A stretch of DNA of 64,000 nucleotides from Mucilaginibacter daejeonensis (GCF_020783335.1 NZ_CP086068.1:62001-126000), one strand, 5' to 3'. Shown: positions 28,030 through 36,782, numbered from the stretch's first letter. A program made the numbers and translations. Notes: generated from the sequence alone by a model not told the origin.

Positions 28030-28416
28030 TTACTCACCTGTTTTAGATGAGAGTTCATTACTTACTTTATGATAGGCATCTTTGAAACGTTCTTTTTCCC
28101 ATAGAAACTTATCAGCACACAGGATTACCACACGATGTATCGTGTTCAAGATCATTAGATCTTGTTGTTGGACATCCAGTCGCCAATATGCATCTTTATC
28201 AAAGGCAGCATCTGCGCACAAAATGCTTCCAACATAATATCCGATATTATCTTCTTCAGCTAATTGAACCGAGATCCTAGTAGTGCCTTTAGGCTTATAG
28301 CCATTGAGTGATTCCACATACCGACCGGATATCGCATTTTGCCGTATAGTAAATTTGATAGCATCATCTCCTGTAGGGTGGTAATATAGTGTGATGTCAT
28401 TTAACTTGTATCTCAT
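28030..28416 (-). CDS. Island protein of unknown function, 128 aa
   Basis: A soluble, beta-rich N-terminal part (MRYKLNDITLYYHPTGDD) is followed by a C-terminal helix (LWEKERFKDAYHKVSNEL). No family recognised. It is on the same strand as the frameshifted lipoprotein gene, 110 nt upstream of it. Confidence 0.55.
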   Translation of the reverse strand: MRYKLNDITLYYHPTGDDAIKFTIRQNAISGRYVESLNGYKPKGTTRISVQLAEEDNIGYYVGSILCADAAFDKDAYWRLDVQQQDLMILNTIHRVVILCADKFLWEKERFKDAYHKVSNELSSKTGE

Positions 28417-29072
28417 AGCATCGTAAGGTACTTTACCAAAACTAGCAATCTTCTATGATCGTAGTCAGTGCTAGTACGGACAGAACCATGAAATGCCTTA
28501 GCTCGAAGAGGGTGTTTAAGCGAGAAAGGCATTCCCTGGATCTTTAGGTCAGTTCCACCGTGCTATTCGCAGGAAGATCGGTATGACGCAACACCTAAGC
28601 TTCTCATATCAACCGCCAGATGTTGTTACGTTCAACAAGCTCTTCAAGCACGTTTCACTCCACTGCGCCATAACGCTCAATGCCGCACATTTTTATTTCT
28701 ATTCCTTTACACTAATACCACCCGCAAATAAAATGTGCAGTCATTATAAACCCACACTTCGCAATCTGTCACTTGCTTTGAGTTTAAGCAAAGGTGTTGC
28801 TCCATGAAACCTTTCTCTGCCTATGGTTGCATCTAGCTAACGCTCGATTACAACCAAAGTCAAGCGGTTTCCACAATTTTACTCACCTACGCATCGGATA
28901 AGACTTCACAACCGTCATGGGATTTGATAACCAAACATCACAAGGCCCCAGCTTCAAATCCAACGCCAGTTTTTTGTGTGAAGCATTCCTTGTAGCCGCA
29001 CTCCGTGCTATCTCTACAAGGATCTTCTCCTCAATTCGTAGGTCGGTTCGTGACAAAGCCTTATCTTTCACC
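28417..29072. other. Gene-poor stretch containing island repeat copy 2
   Basis: About 650 nt. It holds the 58-nt repeat (28683-28740) and one unit of a 21-bp direct repeat (29030-29050). Short open frames on both strands (74 and 95 codons) have no recognisable product and partly consist of the repeats. Confidence 0.5.
28683..28740 (-). repeat. 58-nt palindrome-bounded island repeat, copy 2
   Basis: Read on the minus strand it starts CTGCACATTTT and ends AAAATGTGCGG, with a 36-nt interior carrying GGGTGGTATTAG at the same offset as CACATGGTATAG in copy 3. One arm mismatch (C opposite A). It is in non-coding DNA. Confidence 0.8.
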
Positions 29073-29413
29073 ATGAATATTGATGAAACTAGCATATATG
29101 ACCGCAGCTCGTTTATTGTCTTTGTGGATAAACTCAGAGAACAATTGATAACAGGCGATGCCACCTTCATTAACGTCGATTTGGTTGACTTCTTAGATGC
29201 ATTGAACCGGTATGCGGAGGATATTCAAGGATATTATGACAACACCGGTCAGCTTGTAAATGCTGATGTTCCTAGTTGGAAAGTTTTCGCAGACCTACTG
29301 AAAGGTGCATCAATGTATGAATAGCTTTTAATAACAAAATGTGATGCATTCTGTGCGTATACCTTGCGGCTCCCCATGCACAGACCTAGATCTCAATTCG
29401 TAGGTCGTTTCGC
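29030..29413. repeat. 21-bp direct repeats flanking a small gene
   Basis: CTCAATTCGTAGGTCGGTTCG at 29030-29050 and the same with one change (CGTTTCG end) at 29393-29413 bracket the 83-aa gene at 29073-29324. They could be recombination scars or regulatory boxes. Confidence 0.6.
29073..29324 (+). CDS. DUF7660-like small protein
   Basis: An 83-aa protein starting MNIDETSIYDRSSF. The pattern (SFIVFVDKLREQL, VDLVDFLDALNRYAEDIQGYY, PSWKVFADLLKGASMYE) matches what I recall of the DUF7660 family of small acidic proteins of unknown function, often near toxin-immunity or island genes. The longer open frame begins 52 codons upstream but that part is basic and unconserved, so the internal ATG is chosen. 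Confidence 0.6.
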   Translation: MNIDETSIYDRSSFIVFVDKLREQLITGDATFINVDLVDFLDALNRYAEDIQGYYDNTGQLVNADVPSWKVFADLLKGASMYE

Positions 29414-29523
29414 AAAAATATTGACGACACATAAAAGAATCATAAATTGAGTTTATTACGCCTAATTGTTAGATTTCTAATTGTTTTTCATGATAGTTCA
29501 TATCTAACCTCTACTAATTCACC

Positions 29524-29634
29524 ATGGAAGTAATCGTTTTGCAGCAAAGGATATCAAGATACTTTGACGGACCGTATGATCTGATAGAGATGCAAAATTC
29601 TGATGGAGACTTTTCCTTAAACCAAGCATCCTAA
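29524..29634 (+). CDS. Possible 36-aa ORF
   Basis: MEVIVLQQRISRYFDGPYDL and 16 more residues, ending SLNQAS. It may be a small gene or the relic of a longer one; the rest of the 350-nt gap (29325-29674) holds only a 21-bp repeat unit and A/T-rich sequence. Confidence 0.2.
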   Translation: MEVIVLQQRISRYFDGPYDLIEMQNSDGDFSLNQAS

Positions 29635-29674
29635 AATATCTTCGGAGACATTTTAAATGTTACTTTGAGCTTAC

Positions 29675-30988
29675 TTAAGGTAAATTAAAATAGATACCGT
29701 TAAACTGTGTACCTATAACCAAATTACCATCCTTAGTAGTTATGTAACAACGTGATTGTTCTGTATAGTTTGACGCTATATTTTCGAAAACTTTAAAATT
29801 ACTTGTACTGATTAAACCATTGCCATAGGTATAAAAGTAATATTTTCCGTTATCTTGTTTACTCATCTTTTGGATTTCTCTGTAAACTCCAGGAATCGGC
29901 GGAGCTGTGTATATTTTCGACCAAATAGAATTATCGGTAGATAGATATAGCTCGGCATAATAGTTACTCGCTCCAACAAAGAAGTAACCGTTATTGTCAA
30001 TAAATAAAGATTGAACATCATAGGTAAAGTTTAGAAGTACCCGATTCCACTGCATCCCACTGTTAACAGATTTATACAAATCTCCAACATCGTTTACCAC
30101 ATATAAATCTCCATTTACTTGCTCTGAAGGGTAGTAAAACCTGTCATTATAAGACAAGCCAGTCATTATAGATTTCCATGTAACACCTTTATTTACAGAT
30201 AAGTAAATGCCTCCAAAATACGTTGTATAAATTAGCTTTCCACTTTTGGTATAATTCATATCCACAAAGTATCTCATATCGGTAATTCCTGCGCTTCTTA
30301 TCTCCCAAGATTGACCTCCGTCTCTGGAATAGTATAAACCATTGTTTTGGGTCGCTGCAAATATCTCATCGGTCGATGTTGCTATCAATTTATTAATGTA
30401 TAAGAAAGGTGTTATTGGAAGGGGAAATGTTTTAAGTGGATGCCATGTGATGGCATTATCATCCGAATAGTACGGATAATCATGGGCATTAAAAGCTGCT
30501 ATTAACCTACCCGAGCTTAGTTTGCATAAGCTATTCACAATTGCATTGTTGGCTGGTGTGCACGAAGAGCGATACCATCCATGAGTTGGCATTATACCAG
30601 TTGCAGTTGCTTCTATTGAATCCCTTTTTATCTTTAAAGAATCAAGAAAAATCACTTTTAACGATTGTTTGCCTACTGGGCCGTTAAGCCGCCATTGAAA
30701 ATTAACCAATCCCGTCTTGTAAGTAGGAATATCAACACTTGTATTATTATCGCAGCCTAAGGTTTGAAAGCGGATATATGCATTCTTTATAATGTTACCG
30801 TTATTAGTAACCTTGACTGTGATGCTATCTTTAAGCACCTTACCTAAAGTATCTATTTGATTATTCCCTTTAATAATTTCAATCTTTAAGCCTTCCGGTT
30901 TAGTTTTGGTTGGAGTCGTGTTTTTGTCTTTATGACAACTAGTTAAAATAGCAGTTGTAAGAGAAAGCAGTAGAAATGGTTTTTTCAT
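29675..30988 (-). CDS. Lipoprotein with sialidase-like (BNR) beta-propeller repeats
   Basis: A 437-aa surface lipoprotein. The signal has Cys at about 18 (LTSCHKDK). An Ig-like stretch (about 35-130, with DSITVKVTNNGNIIKNAYI) is followed by a propeller (about 140-437). BNR-type SxDxGxxW boxes are visible: YYSDDNAITW, YYSRDGGQSW, LSVNKGVTW, YKSVNSGMQW and LSTDNSIW. Such proteins bind glycans or other surface ligands; the ligand is unknown. A 15-bp hairpin lies immediately upstream. Confidence 0.8.
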   Translation of the reverse strand: MKKPFLLLSLTTAILTSCHKDKNTTPTKTKPEGLKIEIIKGNNQIDTLGKVLKDSITVKVTNNGNIIKNAYIRFQTLGCDNNTSVDIPTYKTGLVNFQWRLNGPVGKQSLKVIFLDSLKIKRDSIEATATGIMPTHGWYRSSCTPANNAIVNSLCKLSSGRLIAAFNAHDYPYYSDDNAITWHPLKTFPLPITPFLYINKLIATSTDEIFAATQNNGLYYSRDGGQSWEIRSAGITDMRYFVDMNYTKSGKLIYTTYFGGIYLSVNKGVTWKSIMTGLSYNDRFYYPSEQVNGDLYVVNDVGDLYKSVNSGMQWNRVLLNFTYDVQSLFIDNNGYFFVGASNYYAELYLSTDNSIWSKIYTAPPIPGVYREIQKMSKQDNGKYYFYTYGNGLISTSNFKVFENIASNYTEQSRCYITTKDGNLVIGTQFNGIYFNLP

Positions 30989-31005
30989 TGTAATAAGTTG
31001 CTTAA

Positions 31006-31042
31006 ATATAACACTTGTAGTGCATTGCTACAAGTGTTATAT
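31006..31042. other. Perfect 15-bp hairpin upstream of the BNR lipoprotein
   Basis: ATATAACACTTGTAG and CTACAAGTGTTATAT flank a 7-nt loop, 18 nt upstream of the lipoprotein start codon. It would fold in the 5' leader of that gene or act as a dyad operator. There is no T run on the minus strand, so a terminator is less likely. Confidence 0.65.
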
Positions 31043-31233
31043 CTCTTCATTTCAGGCATTCTCTACTCAAAGTTAGCTTAACACCCGCACATGGGCACTT
31101 TGTTTCAAGGTAGTATCTCGTAATTGGGTATCCCGTTGAGAGCCTCCGCAATTACTCAATCTCCACCTTGCCTTAGTGCTGCCGTTCAGCAGTTCGTTGC
31201 TTCGAGAATTTCCTCGGTCTAAAACTTACTGCT

Positions 31234-31982
31234 ATGACAGACATTACACGACTACTTAAAGAGTTTGAACGCTTTGCTTACGGACAATCCTTGCACACCG
31301 CTTCACTAGAATGCTTGATTGGGTGCTGTTACCTTTTAAAAGGCACGATAGCGAATTTGAGCAACAGGCAGCACTTGATACCTACCGCAATCATCCCAAA
31401 GTGCAACAATTGGTGCAACTTGTCACCATCATTGGCAACCTCTCAGAAGGCTTCTGCGACCCGTTAGGAGAACTTTTCATGCAAGCCATTAGCAACGGTC
31501 ATAACGGACAATATTTCACTCCTGACCCTATATGCGACATGATGACGGCCATGACTATGAGCAACCCAATAGATGGGCAAAGCGTTATGGATTGTGCTTG
31601 TGGTAGTGGCAGGATGCTTTTGAGTGCAGCAAAGATCAACAGGCATCTTAAGCTTTACGGTGCAGACCTTGATATAACTTGCTGCAAAATGGCACTGCTT
31701 AACATGCTGCTTAATTCTTTACAAGGAGAGATGGCACATATGAACTCTTTAACCAACGACTTTTACAGAGGGTACAAAGTGAGCACCACACTGGTTGATG
31801 GTTATCATATGCCTCACTACATAGAGTTTACAGAGCCTGAGCAAAGTTGTATTTGGCTTCGCCCTGTAAAGGACAAAGAACTTGCCACCTGTGATCATAT
31901 CCGTGATCGCATGGTGCCATATTGCCTCACGAGTGCAGCAGGGGTAAGGCTTTTTGAATTGAGTGGTGGGGCCCTAATGTGA
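31234..31982 (+). pseudogene. Frameshifted N6-methylase-like protein of mobile elements
   Basis: Frame 1 reads MTDITRLLKEFERFAYGQSL then HTA; frame 2 continues FTRMLDWVLLPFKRHDSEFE to the end. A single missing base near 31300 explains the switch, and the joined product would be about 249 aa. It contains NGQYFTPDPICDMM and the SAM motif I DCACGSGRMLL followed by LYGADLDITCCKMA, as in type I restriction M subunits. The catalytic motif NPPY/F is absent, so even an intact copy may not methylate. Similar proteins are, as I recall, common on Bacteroidota mobile elements. Confidence 0.75.
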
Positions 31983-32555
31983 TCTGTAACCTTTACTGAT
32001 TGGAGACAAGAAAATACACTCCATCTCAGCGAGATTTATGTCGCCGTCTTTCAGCAGGTCTTCGACCGCATAATTACTTTTCAGCATGGTTGAGTTCAAC
32101 CTTTCATAGCTGATACTCAATCTGCGTGTCACCGAAGCTTGATCGTCGTTCAGCTGCGCATTACTGATCATGCATCCGTGCCCATAGTACAATACTACAG
32201 GTACGATCAAGAGCTTCTTTTTATACTTGAGGATTTCTGAATTACTAAGAGAGAGCGCATGGTTAGTTTTTTTGAATGCTTCGACCAATGCCCCCTTGAT
32301 CTTTGACGGCGCATCCCCTATATTTAGATCGTTGATCTTTCCTTCACTATTTAAGTGAAATTTACAGAACACAGTGGAGTTGAAGCAAAGCGTATCTAGG
32401 ACCGCTTCTTCAATTGAGAGATTATCATATAACGCCCTTGATATCGATGTTACCTTTTGAACTAACCTCGATCGATTTTGCCCATAGTCAGTTTTTGGAT
32501 AAGCAATCAGTAGGATAACTCCCAAAACTGCGATCACTTTGATCAAATTTTTCAT
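31974..32555 (-). CDS. Secreted protein of unknown function
   Basis: A 193-aa protein starting MKNLIKVIAVLGVILLIAYP, a signal peptide or anchor (about 1-25). A short stretch (NSTVFCKFHLNSEGKINDLNIG) resembles the TonB C-terminal-like or energy-transducer fold seen in Bacteroidota secreted proteins, but I cannot assign it. It starts 5 nt after the metalloprotease-like gene stop and is probably co-transcribed with it; its 3' end overlaps the methylase-like gene by 9 nt, tail to tail. Confidence 0.6.
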   Translation of the reverse strand: MKNLIKVIAVLGVILLIAYPKTDYGQNRSRLVQKVTSISRALYDNLSIEEAVLDTLCFNSTVFCKFHLNSEGKINDLNIGDAPSKIKGALVEAFKKTNHALSLSNSEILKYKKKLLIVPVVLYYGHGCMISNAQLNDDQASVTRRLSISYERLNSTMLKSNYAVEDLLKDGDINLAEMECIFLSPISKGYRSH

Positions 32556-32560
32556 ATGAC

Positions 32561-34051
32561 TTATTCGCATCCTGTAGACGTACCTCTTGTTTTATCCTTG
32601 TATTTCCCCGTCGTGCTTATTGCCGTATACGTATCAATGTGATAAAATTGAAGCACGAGATCATATAATTCCGGGTCTGTAATAATAAAATCTTTCATTC
32701 CGTCGAGCGCAAGTATTATGCCTTCTTGGTCAGAAATATCGCCATTAAATCTTTGAAGAGCATCTCGCATGTTCTCCAAATAAGCATAGAACATCTCTCT
32801 ATGCTGCATAAATTGATTCTGGTAATATATCTTGTTTTCTTCCATATACGCATGCATGACCTCATGAAGTATGACGGTTGCTACATATTCCTGCGAATAA
32901 CTCGGCAAGGTTTTGTCATTTAAAGTGACCTTCACGTCAAAATAGGTAATACCATTGCTTCCGGTATGCGGAGGACGCGAAGGAACAGTTTGAGCATTCG
33001 CATTATTTGCTACCCTGCCGTCATCAATTATGAAATTGATGTGGTCGTTCACCTCAAAGGTTCCTGTAAGCATATGAGTAAATTCAGCATTTAAGTTCGC
33101 TCTAAGCTTTTTCCAAACGTTATTCAAACAAGTATTATCAAGATTGGTCACGATGTCACTCTTGCCATTTTCTCCATTATCAACATCGCGTCCATCGGTA
33201 TCATTTTCACAATCTCCGGTGAAGCACTCAGTATCGCCAGGTACGTAAACACAATTCTCTTCGGTCCAGTACTCCCCGTTCTCCACCCATTCGCAGATCT
33301 CGATCATCTCCGGGCGCTTCTCTATACAATATACTGTATAACCAACCCATTCTATCACCTCACATATCTCATACCCGCCTGAATTTGCCTTTTTAATGTT
33401 CCGAAGCTGCTCTGGCCTAGGCCGCTTCCCATGAAATTTTATTCTCTTGACAGCTTGTCCGTATATTATTCTAATACCGAACATCTTTGTACCATCTAAC
33501 TTTTGATATATGATCCAGCCTGTGAAGTTCCTGTCGAGCTTCCCCAATCGGTTGCTCTTTACTTCTGAGGAGAACTTACCAACTGCGGTGCGATCAGGTA
33601 TATAAGAAACAACCATCATCTCCAGCTTACTCGCCGCTTTAGAACGGTAAACAATTAAACGGTCAAAGCTAGCATTCAAAATTCTCTCTCTCTCTGATCG
33701 AACCACTGCCCGTGGCCCTTCGGGGGTCAACATTGCTTTTCGGACATCGTAAGACATTGGGAGCTCAACATAATAAGAATTGCCAGTTTCTATCTCGACA
33801 CCTTGATCGAAATGTGGATACTTGTGTTGAATATGCTCTAAAGAATTGGGTGTTGCTGTTTCTGTTTTTTTTGTGCTTGTCACGTTTACTGAGTCGTAGT
33901 AAACTTTTGCAGCTTTCAGCGTCAAATGCGTATCAAGTTCTGTTGGAAGATTTGATTGAACTCCTGATACAAGTTCCATCTTTCGACAAGAATGGAAAAG
34001 CAATGATAAGAGGAACATGGTGGTTCCAAAGGCGATAAGGTTCTTTTTCAT
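32561..34051 (-). CDS. Putative secreted zinc metallopeptidase lipoprotein
   Basis: A 496-aa lipoprotein with signal and Cys at about 22 (LLFHSCRKME). The N-terminal 200 residues are beta-rich. A Cys/Glu/Trp-rich middle (ICEVIEWVGYTVYCIEKRPE, then CEWVENGEYWTEENC) is followed by an acidic linker. The C-terminal domain carries ILHEVMHAYMEE, an HEXXH zinc site with Glu one turn later, near residue 395. The HEXXH plus a surface lipoprotein signal suggests an outward-facing peptidase; substrate unknown. It is paired with a small secreted protein gene downstream. Confidence 0.7.
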   Translation of the reverse strand: MKKNLIAFGTTMFLLSLLFHSCRKMELVSGVQSNLPTELDTHLTLKAAKVYYDSVNVTSTKKTETATPNSLEHIQHKYPHFDQGVEIETGNSYYVELPMSYDVRKAMLTPEGPRAVVRSERERILNASFDRLIVYRSKAASKLEMMVVSYIPDRTAVGKFSSEVKSNRLGKLDRNFTGWIIYQKLDGTKMFGIRIIYGQAVKRIKFHGKRPRPEQLRNIKKANSGGYEICEVIEWVGYTVYCIEKRPEMIEICEWVENGEYWTEENCVYVPGDTECFTGDCENDTDGRDVDNGENGKSDIVTNLDNTCLNNVWKKLRANLNAEFTHMLTGTFEVNDHINFIIDDGRVANNANAQTVPSRPPHTGSNGITYFDVKVTLNDKTLPSYSQEYVATVILHEVMHAYMEENKIYYQNQFMQHREMFYAYLENMRDALQRFNGDISDQEGIILALDGMKDFIITDPELYDLVLQFYHIDTYTAISTTGKYKDKTRGTSTGCE

Positions 34052-34207
34052 TTTAATATCAACAAAGGTAACCCTCTAATATTGCCAGCAGGTTAAAATG
34101 CCATTAACTTATGAGAAATGGATCTATGCAGGTCACATTTCGCACATTTGATTCATAATAAGTTGAATGATAAAACTATACCTTTATAATGTAACCTCAA
34201 CCAAACC

Positions 34208-35326
34208 ATGAAGTACTTAAAAATAATCGTCATGTTAGCTTTCCTATCGCTGAGAGCACAAGCACAGCCTCTTAAAGACTTTGTTAAGATGAATCACATA
34301 AAGGAGGAATGGGAAGGTAGAGGAGCTTGTGATACTTTATATTATAGGGATGCTGTCGAGCCATCACTGATTAACAAGACGATCAGCTTTGTAAAAACTG
34401 CCAAGACCTTCCCTGTAAGCGAACTATACGTAGGAAACTATCAATCTCCGCTTCTACTTACAGCAGCAGAGAAGCAATATATTATAGGGGAGCTTAATAA
34501 ATTAAAGACAGCTAAGTGGCCGTCAGGCATGTTCTCTAATTCTAAAGTGCTAAGATCCAAAGCTGAGGCAGATGCAGTCTTACGTATGACAAACAAACTG
34601 CCTCGTAAGAAAGCAAACAATTGTTCTATAGTATACACATTCTCAAGACCTATCTATCTGCGAAACAAAACCATTGCATTCTATTTAGAGCAAGAGCAAT
34701 ACACCCCTTCCGAAACACAGTTAAGCTTCGACTTTTATAGAATAGAGAATGGTGAGTGGAATATCTATGCAAGCGGGTACATTGATATGGGACATAGTGA
34801 AGAAGAAACGAATTTGGCAGATACCTCTGTCATACTCAAAGCATCAGAACTATTACCGTCTACATCAGTGACGAATGTAATTTCAGAAAATCTAAAAGCA
34901 TTTACGAAGCAGGTTGTCGCAGCATTCAGATCTGGAAATGAATCCTCATTTGTTCCTTTGTTCGCAACGATCGAAGAATGGCAGAGCAACGTGATCAAAT
35001 CAGGCGTGTCGCTTAGTGATTACTCAAAGGAAGAATTAAAGAACATATACAACGGCAGACTAAACGCAATGTTGGAAGGTGTTGGTGTGGCTTTGAATGA
35101 GGGTAAGAAACTCAACATTGACTGGGAGAAGACCAATTTAACGAATGTTCAACAAGATCTACAGCTTACCTCTGGTGAGACCGCTGGGAGCAAATCATTA
35201 GAGACGTCCACACTTTACATTACTTGCAATGACAACAAGCGTAAATTCATGATAAGGATCGGTCTAATTGAACGTGTCGAAAACGACTGGAAGATACTTA
35301 GTCGTGTTTCCTTATCAGCCTTATGA
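34208..35326 (+). CDS. Secreted island protein of unknown function, 372 aa
   Basis: The signal peptide (MKYLKIIVMLAFLSLRAQAQ) is cleaved after AQA. The mature part has a first region (about 20-200) and a second, more helical region (about 215-372, with FTKQVVAAFRSGNESSFVPLF resembling NTF2/SnoaL-like accessory folds, uncertain). No family recognised. A copy of the 58-nt repeat lies 60 nt after the stop. Confidence 0.6.
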   Translation: MKYLKIIVMLAFLSLRAQAQPLKDFVKMNHIKEEWEGRGACDTLYYRDAVEPSLINKTISFVKTAKTFPVSELYVGNYQSPLLLTAAEKQYIIGELNKLKTAKWPSGMFSNSKVLRSKAEADAVLRMTNKLPRKKANNCSIVYTFSRPIYLRNKTIAFYLEQEQYTPSETQLSFDFYRIENGEWNIYASGYIDMGHSEEETNLADTSVILKASELLPSTSVTNVISENLKAFTKQVVAAFRSGNESSFVPLFATIEEWQSNVIKSGVSLSDYSKEELKNIYNGRLNAMLEGVGVALNEGKKLNIDWEKTNLTNVQQDLQLTSGETAGSKSLETSTLYITCNDNKRKFMIRIGLIERVENDWKILSRVSLSAL

Positions 35327-35927
35327 TAAGAAAGTGTTTGGTATGGAAACGGAATATATCAATAAACCGAAGGCAAATAAGCTGCCTGCACATTTTCTGA
35401 ACACATGGTATAGTATAAGTAGTACAGGATAAAAAATGTGCAGCTCTTGAGTGCTGACTTAACCTTGTTGACTTTTAAAAATACAGACCACATTCCACTA
35501 TAAGGCAAGACTCAAAAGTCCACATCAATGAGGTACGCTATTAATCTTACCATCATTAAACAGTTTGACCTTTAATAGATGATATGTTGTGTGTTGCGCA
35601 AAAGCATGAAGTTCATTGCAATACCATGCAAGCAGATGCGGATTGGTGATGTACCTGGTAACACCATATTTCCAAAAAATTCACAAAGTTTGTAATTTCC
35701 TTATATAAAGAGATTCGTAAACATTTTTGGAAAAATGGAACATCGCAATACTCTTATTGAAATTCCAGAAATTGATTAAGGAAGTACTCGCTGAACCAAT
35801 AAATCAGTTGGCTGCTATAGATTAAACACCTATCGAGCAATAAGCAATTCAAACTGATGCTTCGTCTGGATTATTACCTACGTTGAATGCATTTGAATTT
35901 ATGTAGGTCACATTATATATTGATAAC
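35327..35927. other. 600-nt gap with island repeat copy 3
   Basis: Only the 58-nt repeat at 35386-35443 stands out. The rest is A+T rich with stops in all frames. Confidence 0.5.
35386..35443 (+). repeat. 58-nt palindrome-bounded island repeat, copy 3
   Basis: CTGCACATTTT at 35386-35396 and AAAATGTGCAG at 35433-35443 with a 36-nt interior starting CTGAACACATGGTATAG. This is the only copy on the plus strand. It is non-coding, 60 nt after a secreted protein gene. Confidence 0.85.
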
Positions 35928-36521
35928 ATGAATCTGGACATGAGTTTCTTTGGTACTGAAGATTTTTATAAAGTGCTTCAAATCGATCTTTTTGAAGGGG
36001 TGAAGGATATTTATGAAAACAACTTTCATGATTTGCACATGGTGTTGGACAATTATAAAACAAGGTCTAAAGACTTTTTACGTTATCTACACAATTACTT
36101 ATCATCATTTGCAACGCTGACAGATCATTGTCGAGTTCTTCTGAAGAAGTGTCATGAAGCTTCTGAGACTGTGAGGAAGCGAATACAAAGTGATTTAGCA
36201 ACGCTACCGTCAAATAATTTCTTAAAGGATTTAAGAAATTACACTTTACACCACTCTCTTCCTTTAACAATGAGAGAAGTTAAGCAGTTGGATGGTCGAT
36301 TAATCGTTGGAGACCTAATGTGGAGTAGGTCATCATTATTGAAATGGAAAGGTTGGAACGCTCAATCTTATTTATACCTGAACTCTTTAGAAGGGGATAT
36401 CAGAATTAAAGAGTTATTGGTAGAGCACTATAATCGTATTGCCGCATTCTACAATTGGTTGGAGGAATATCTATTGGAACTCTACAGTGATGCTTTTATT
36501 AAATACAAGAACTTACCTTGA
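35928..36521 (+). CDS. HEPN-like helical protein with R-x4-H motif
   Basis: A 197-aa all-helical protein. The segment FLKDLRNYTLHHSLPL (about 98-113) has Arg103-Asn104 and His108, the R-N-x3-H form (R-x4-H) of HEPN ribonucleases common in toxin-antitoxin and abortive-infection systems. No nucleotidyltransferase or antitoxin partner is adjacent. It is the last gene before attR. The HEPN assignment rests on this motif and the helical context only. Confidence 0.55.
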   Translation: MNLDMSFFGTEDFYKVLQIDLFEGVKDIYENNFHDLHMVLDNYKTRSKDFLRYLHNYLSSFATLTDHCRVLLKKCHEASETVRKRIQSDLATLPSNNFLKDLRNYTLHHSLPLTMREVKQLDGRLIVGDLMWSRSSLLKWKGWNAQSYLYLNSLEGDIRIKELLVEHYNRIAAFYNWLEEYLLELYSDAFIKYKNLP

Positions 36522-36598
36522 ATAAATTCTTAATGACTCTTTTTAGAACACAAACCCTAAAGCAGGATTTAGGAATAGTCGAATTACTCAGCAAAGTT

Positions 36599-36704
36599 AC
36601 ACTTATAGCTGCTATAGCGTGCAAGAGCTTCCCGCATAAACACAGCCTCACTCACAGCCCTTCATTTATTCGTTTGCCATCTTGCACTTGATTGCTATAA
36701 GTGT
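36599..36704. repeat. Long-spaced inverted repeat near right end
   Basis: ACACTTATAGC (36599-36609) and its exact reverse complement GCTATAAGTGT (36694-36704) lie 84 nt apart. Between them is a shorter GTGCAAG/CTTGCAC pair. Confidence 0.55.
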
Positions 36705-36782
36705 GTATGGGCACGATAATTCTTTTATTCACTTAACTTCATATAACATGAAACAAGTATCTTTGAGTAGTAGACATCGTTT

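Noticed and set aside
28583..28807. 74-codon plus-strand frame
   Set aside because: It overlaps repeat copy 2 and has no recognisable start context or family.
28883..29170. 95-codon minus-strand frame opposite the DUF7660-like gene
   Set aside because: It runs antisense to the better supported gene and through the 21-bp repeat; no family recognised.
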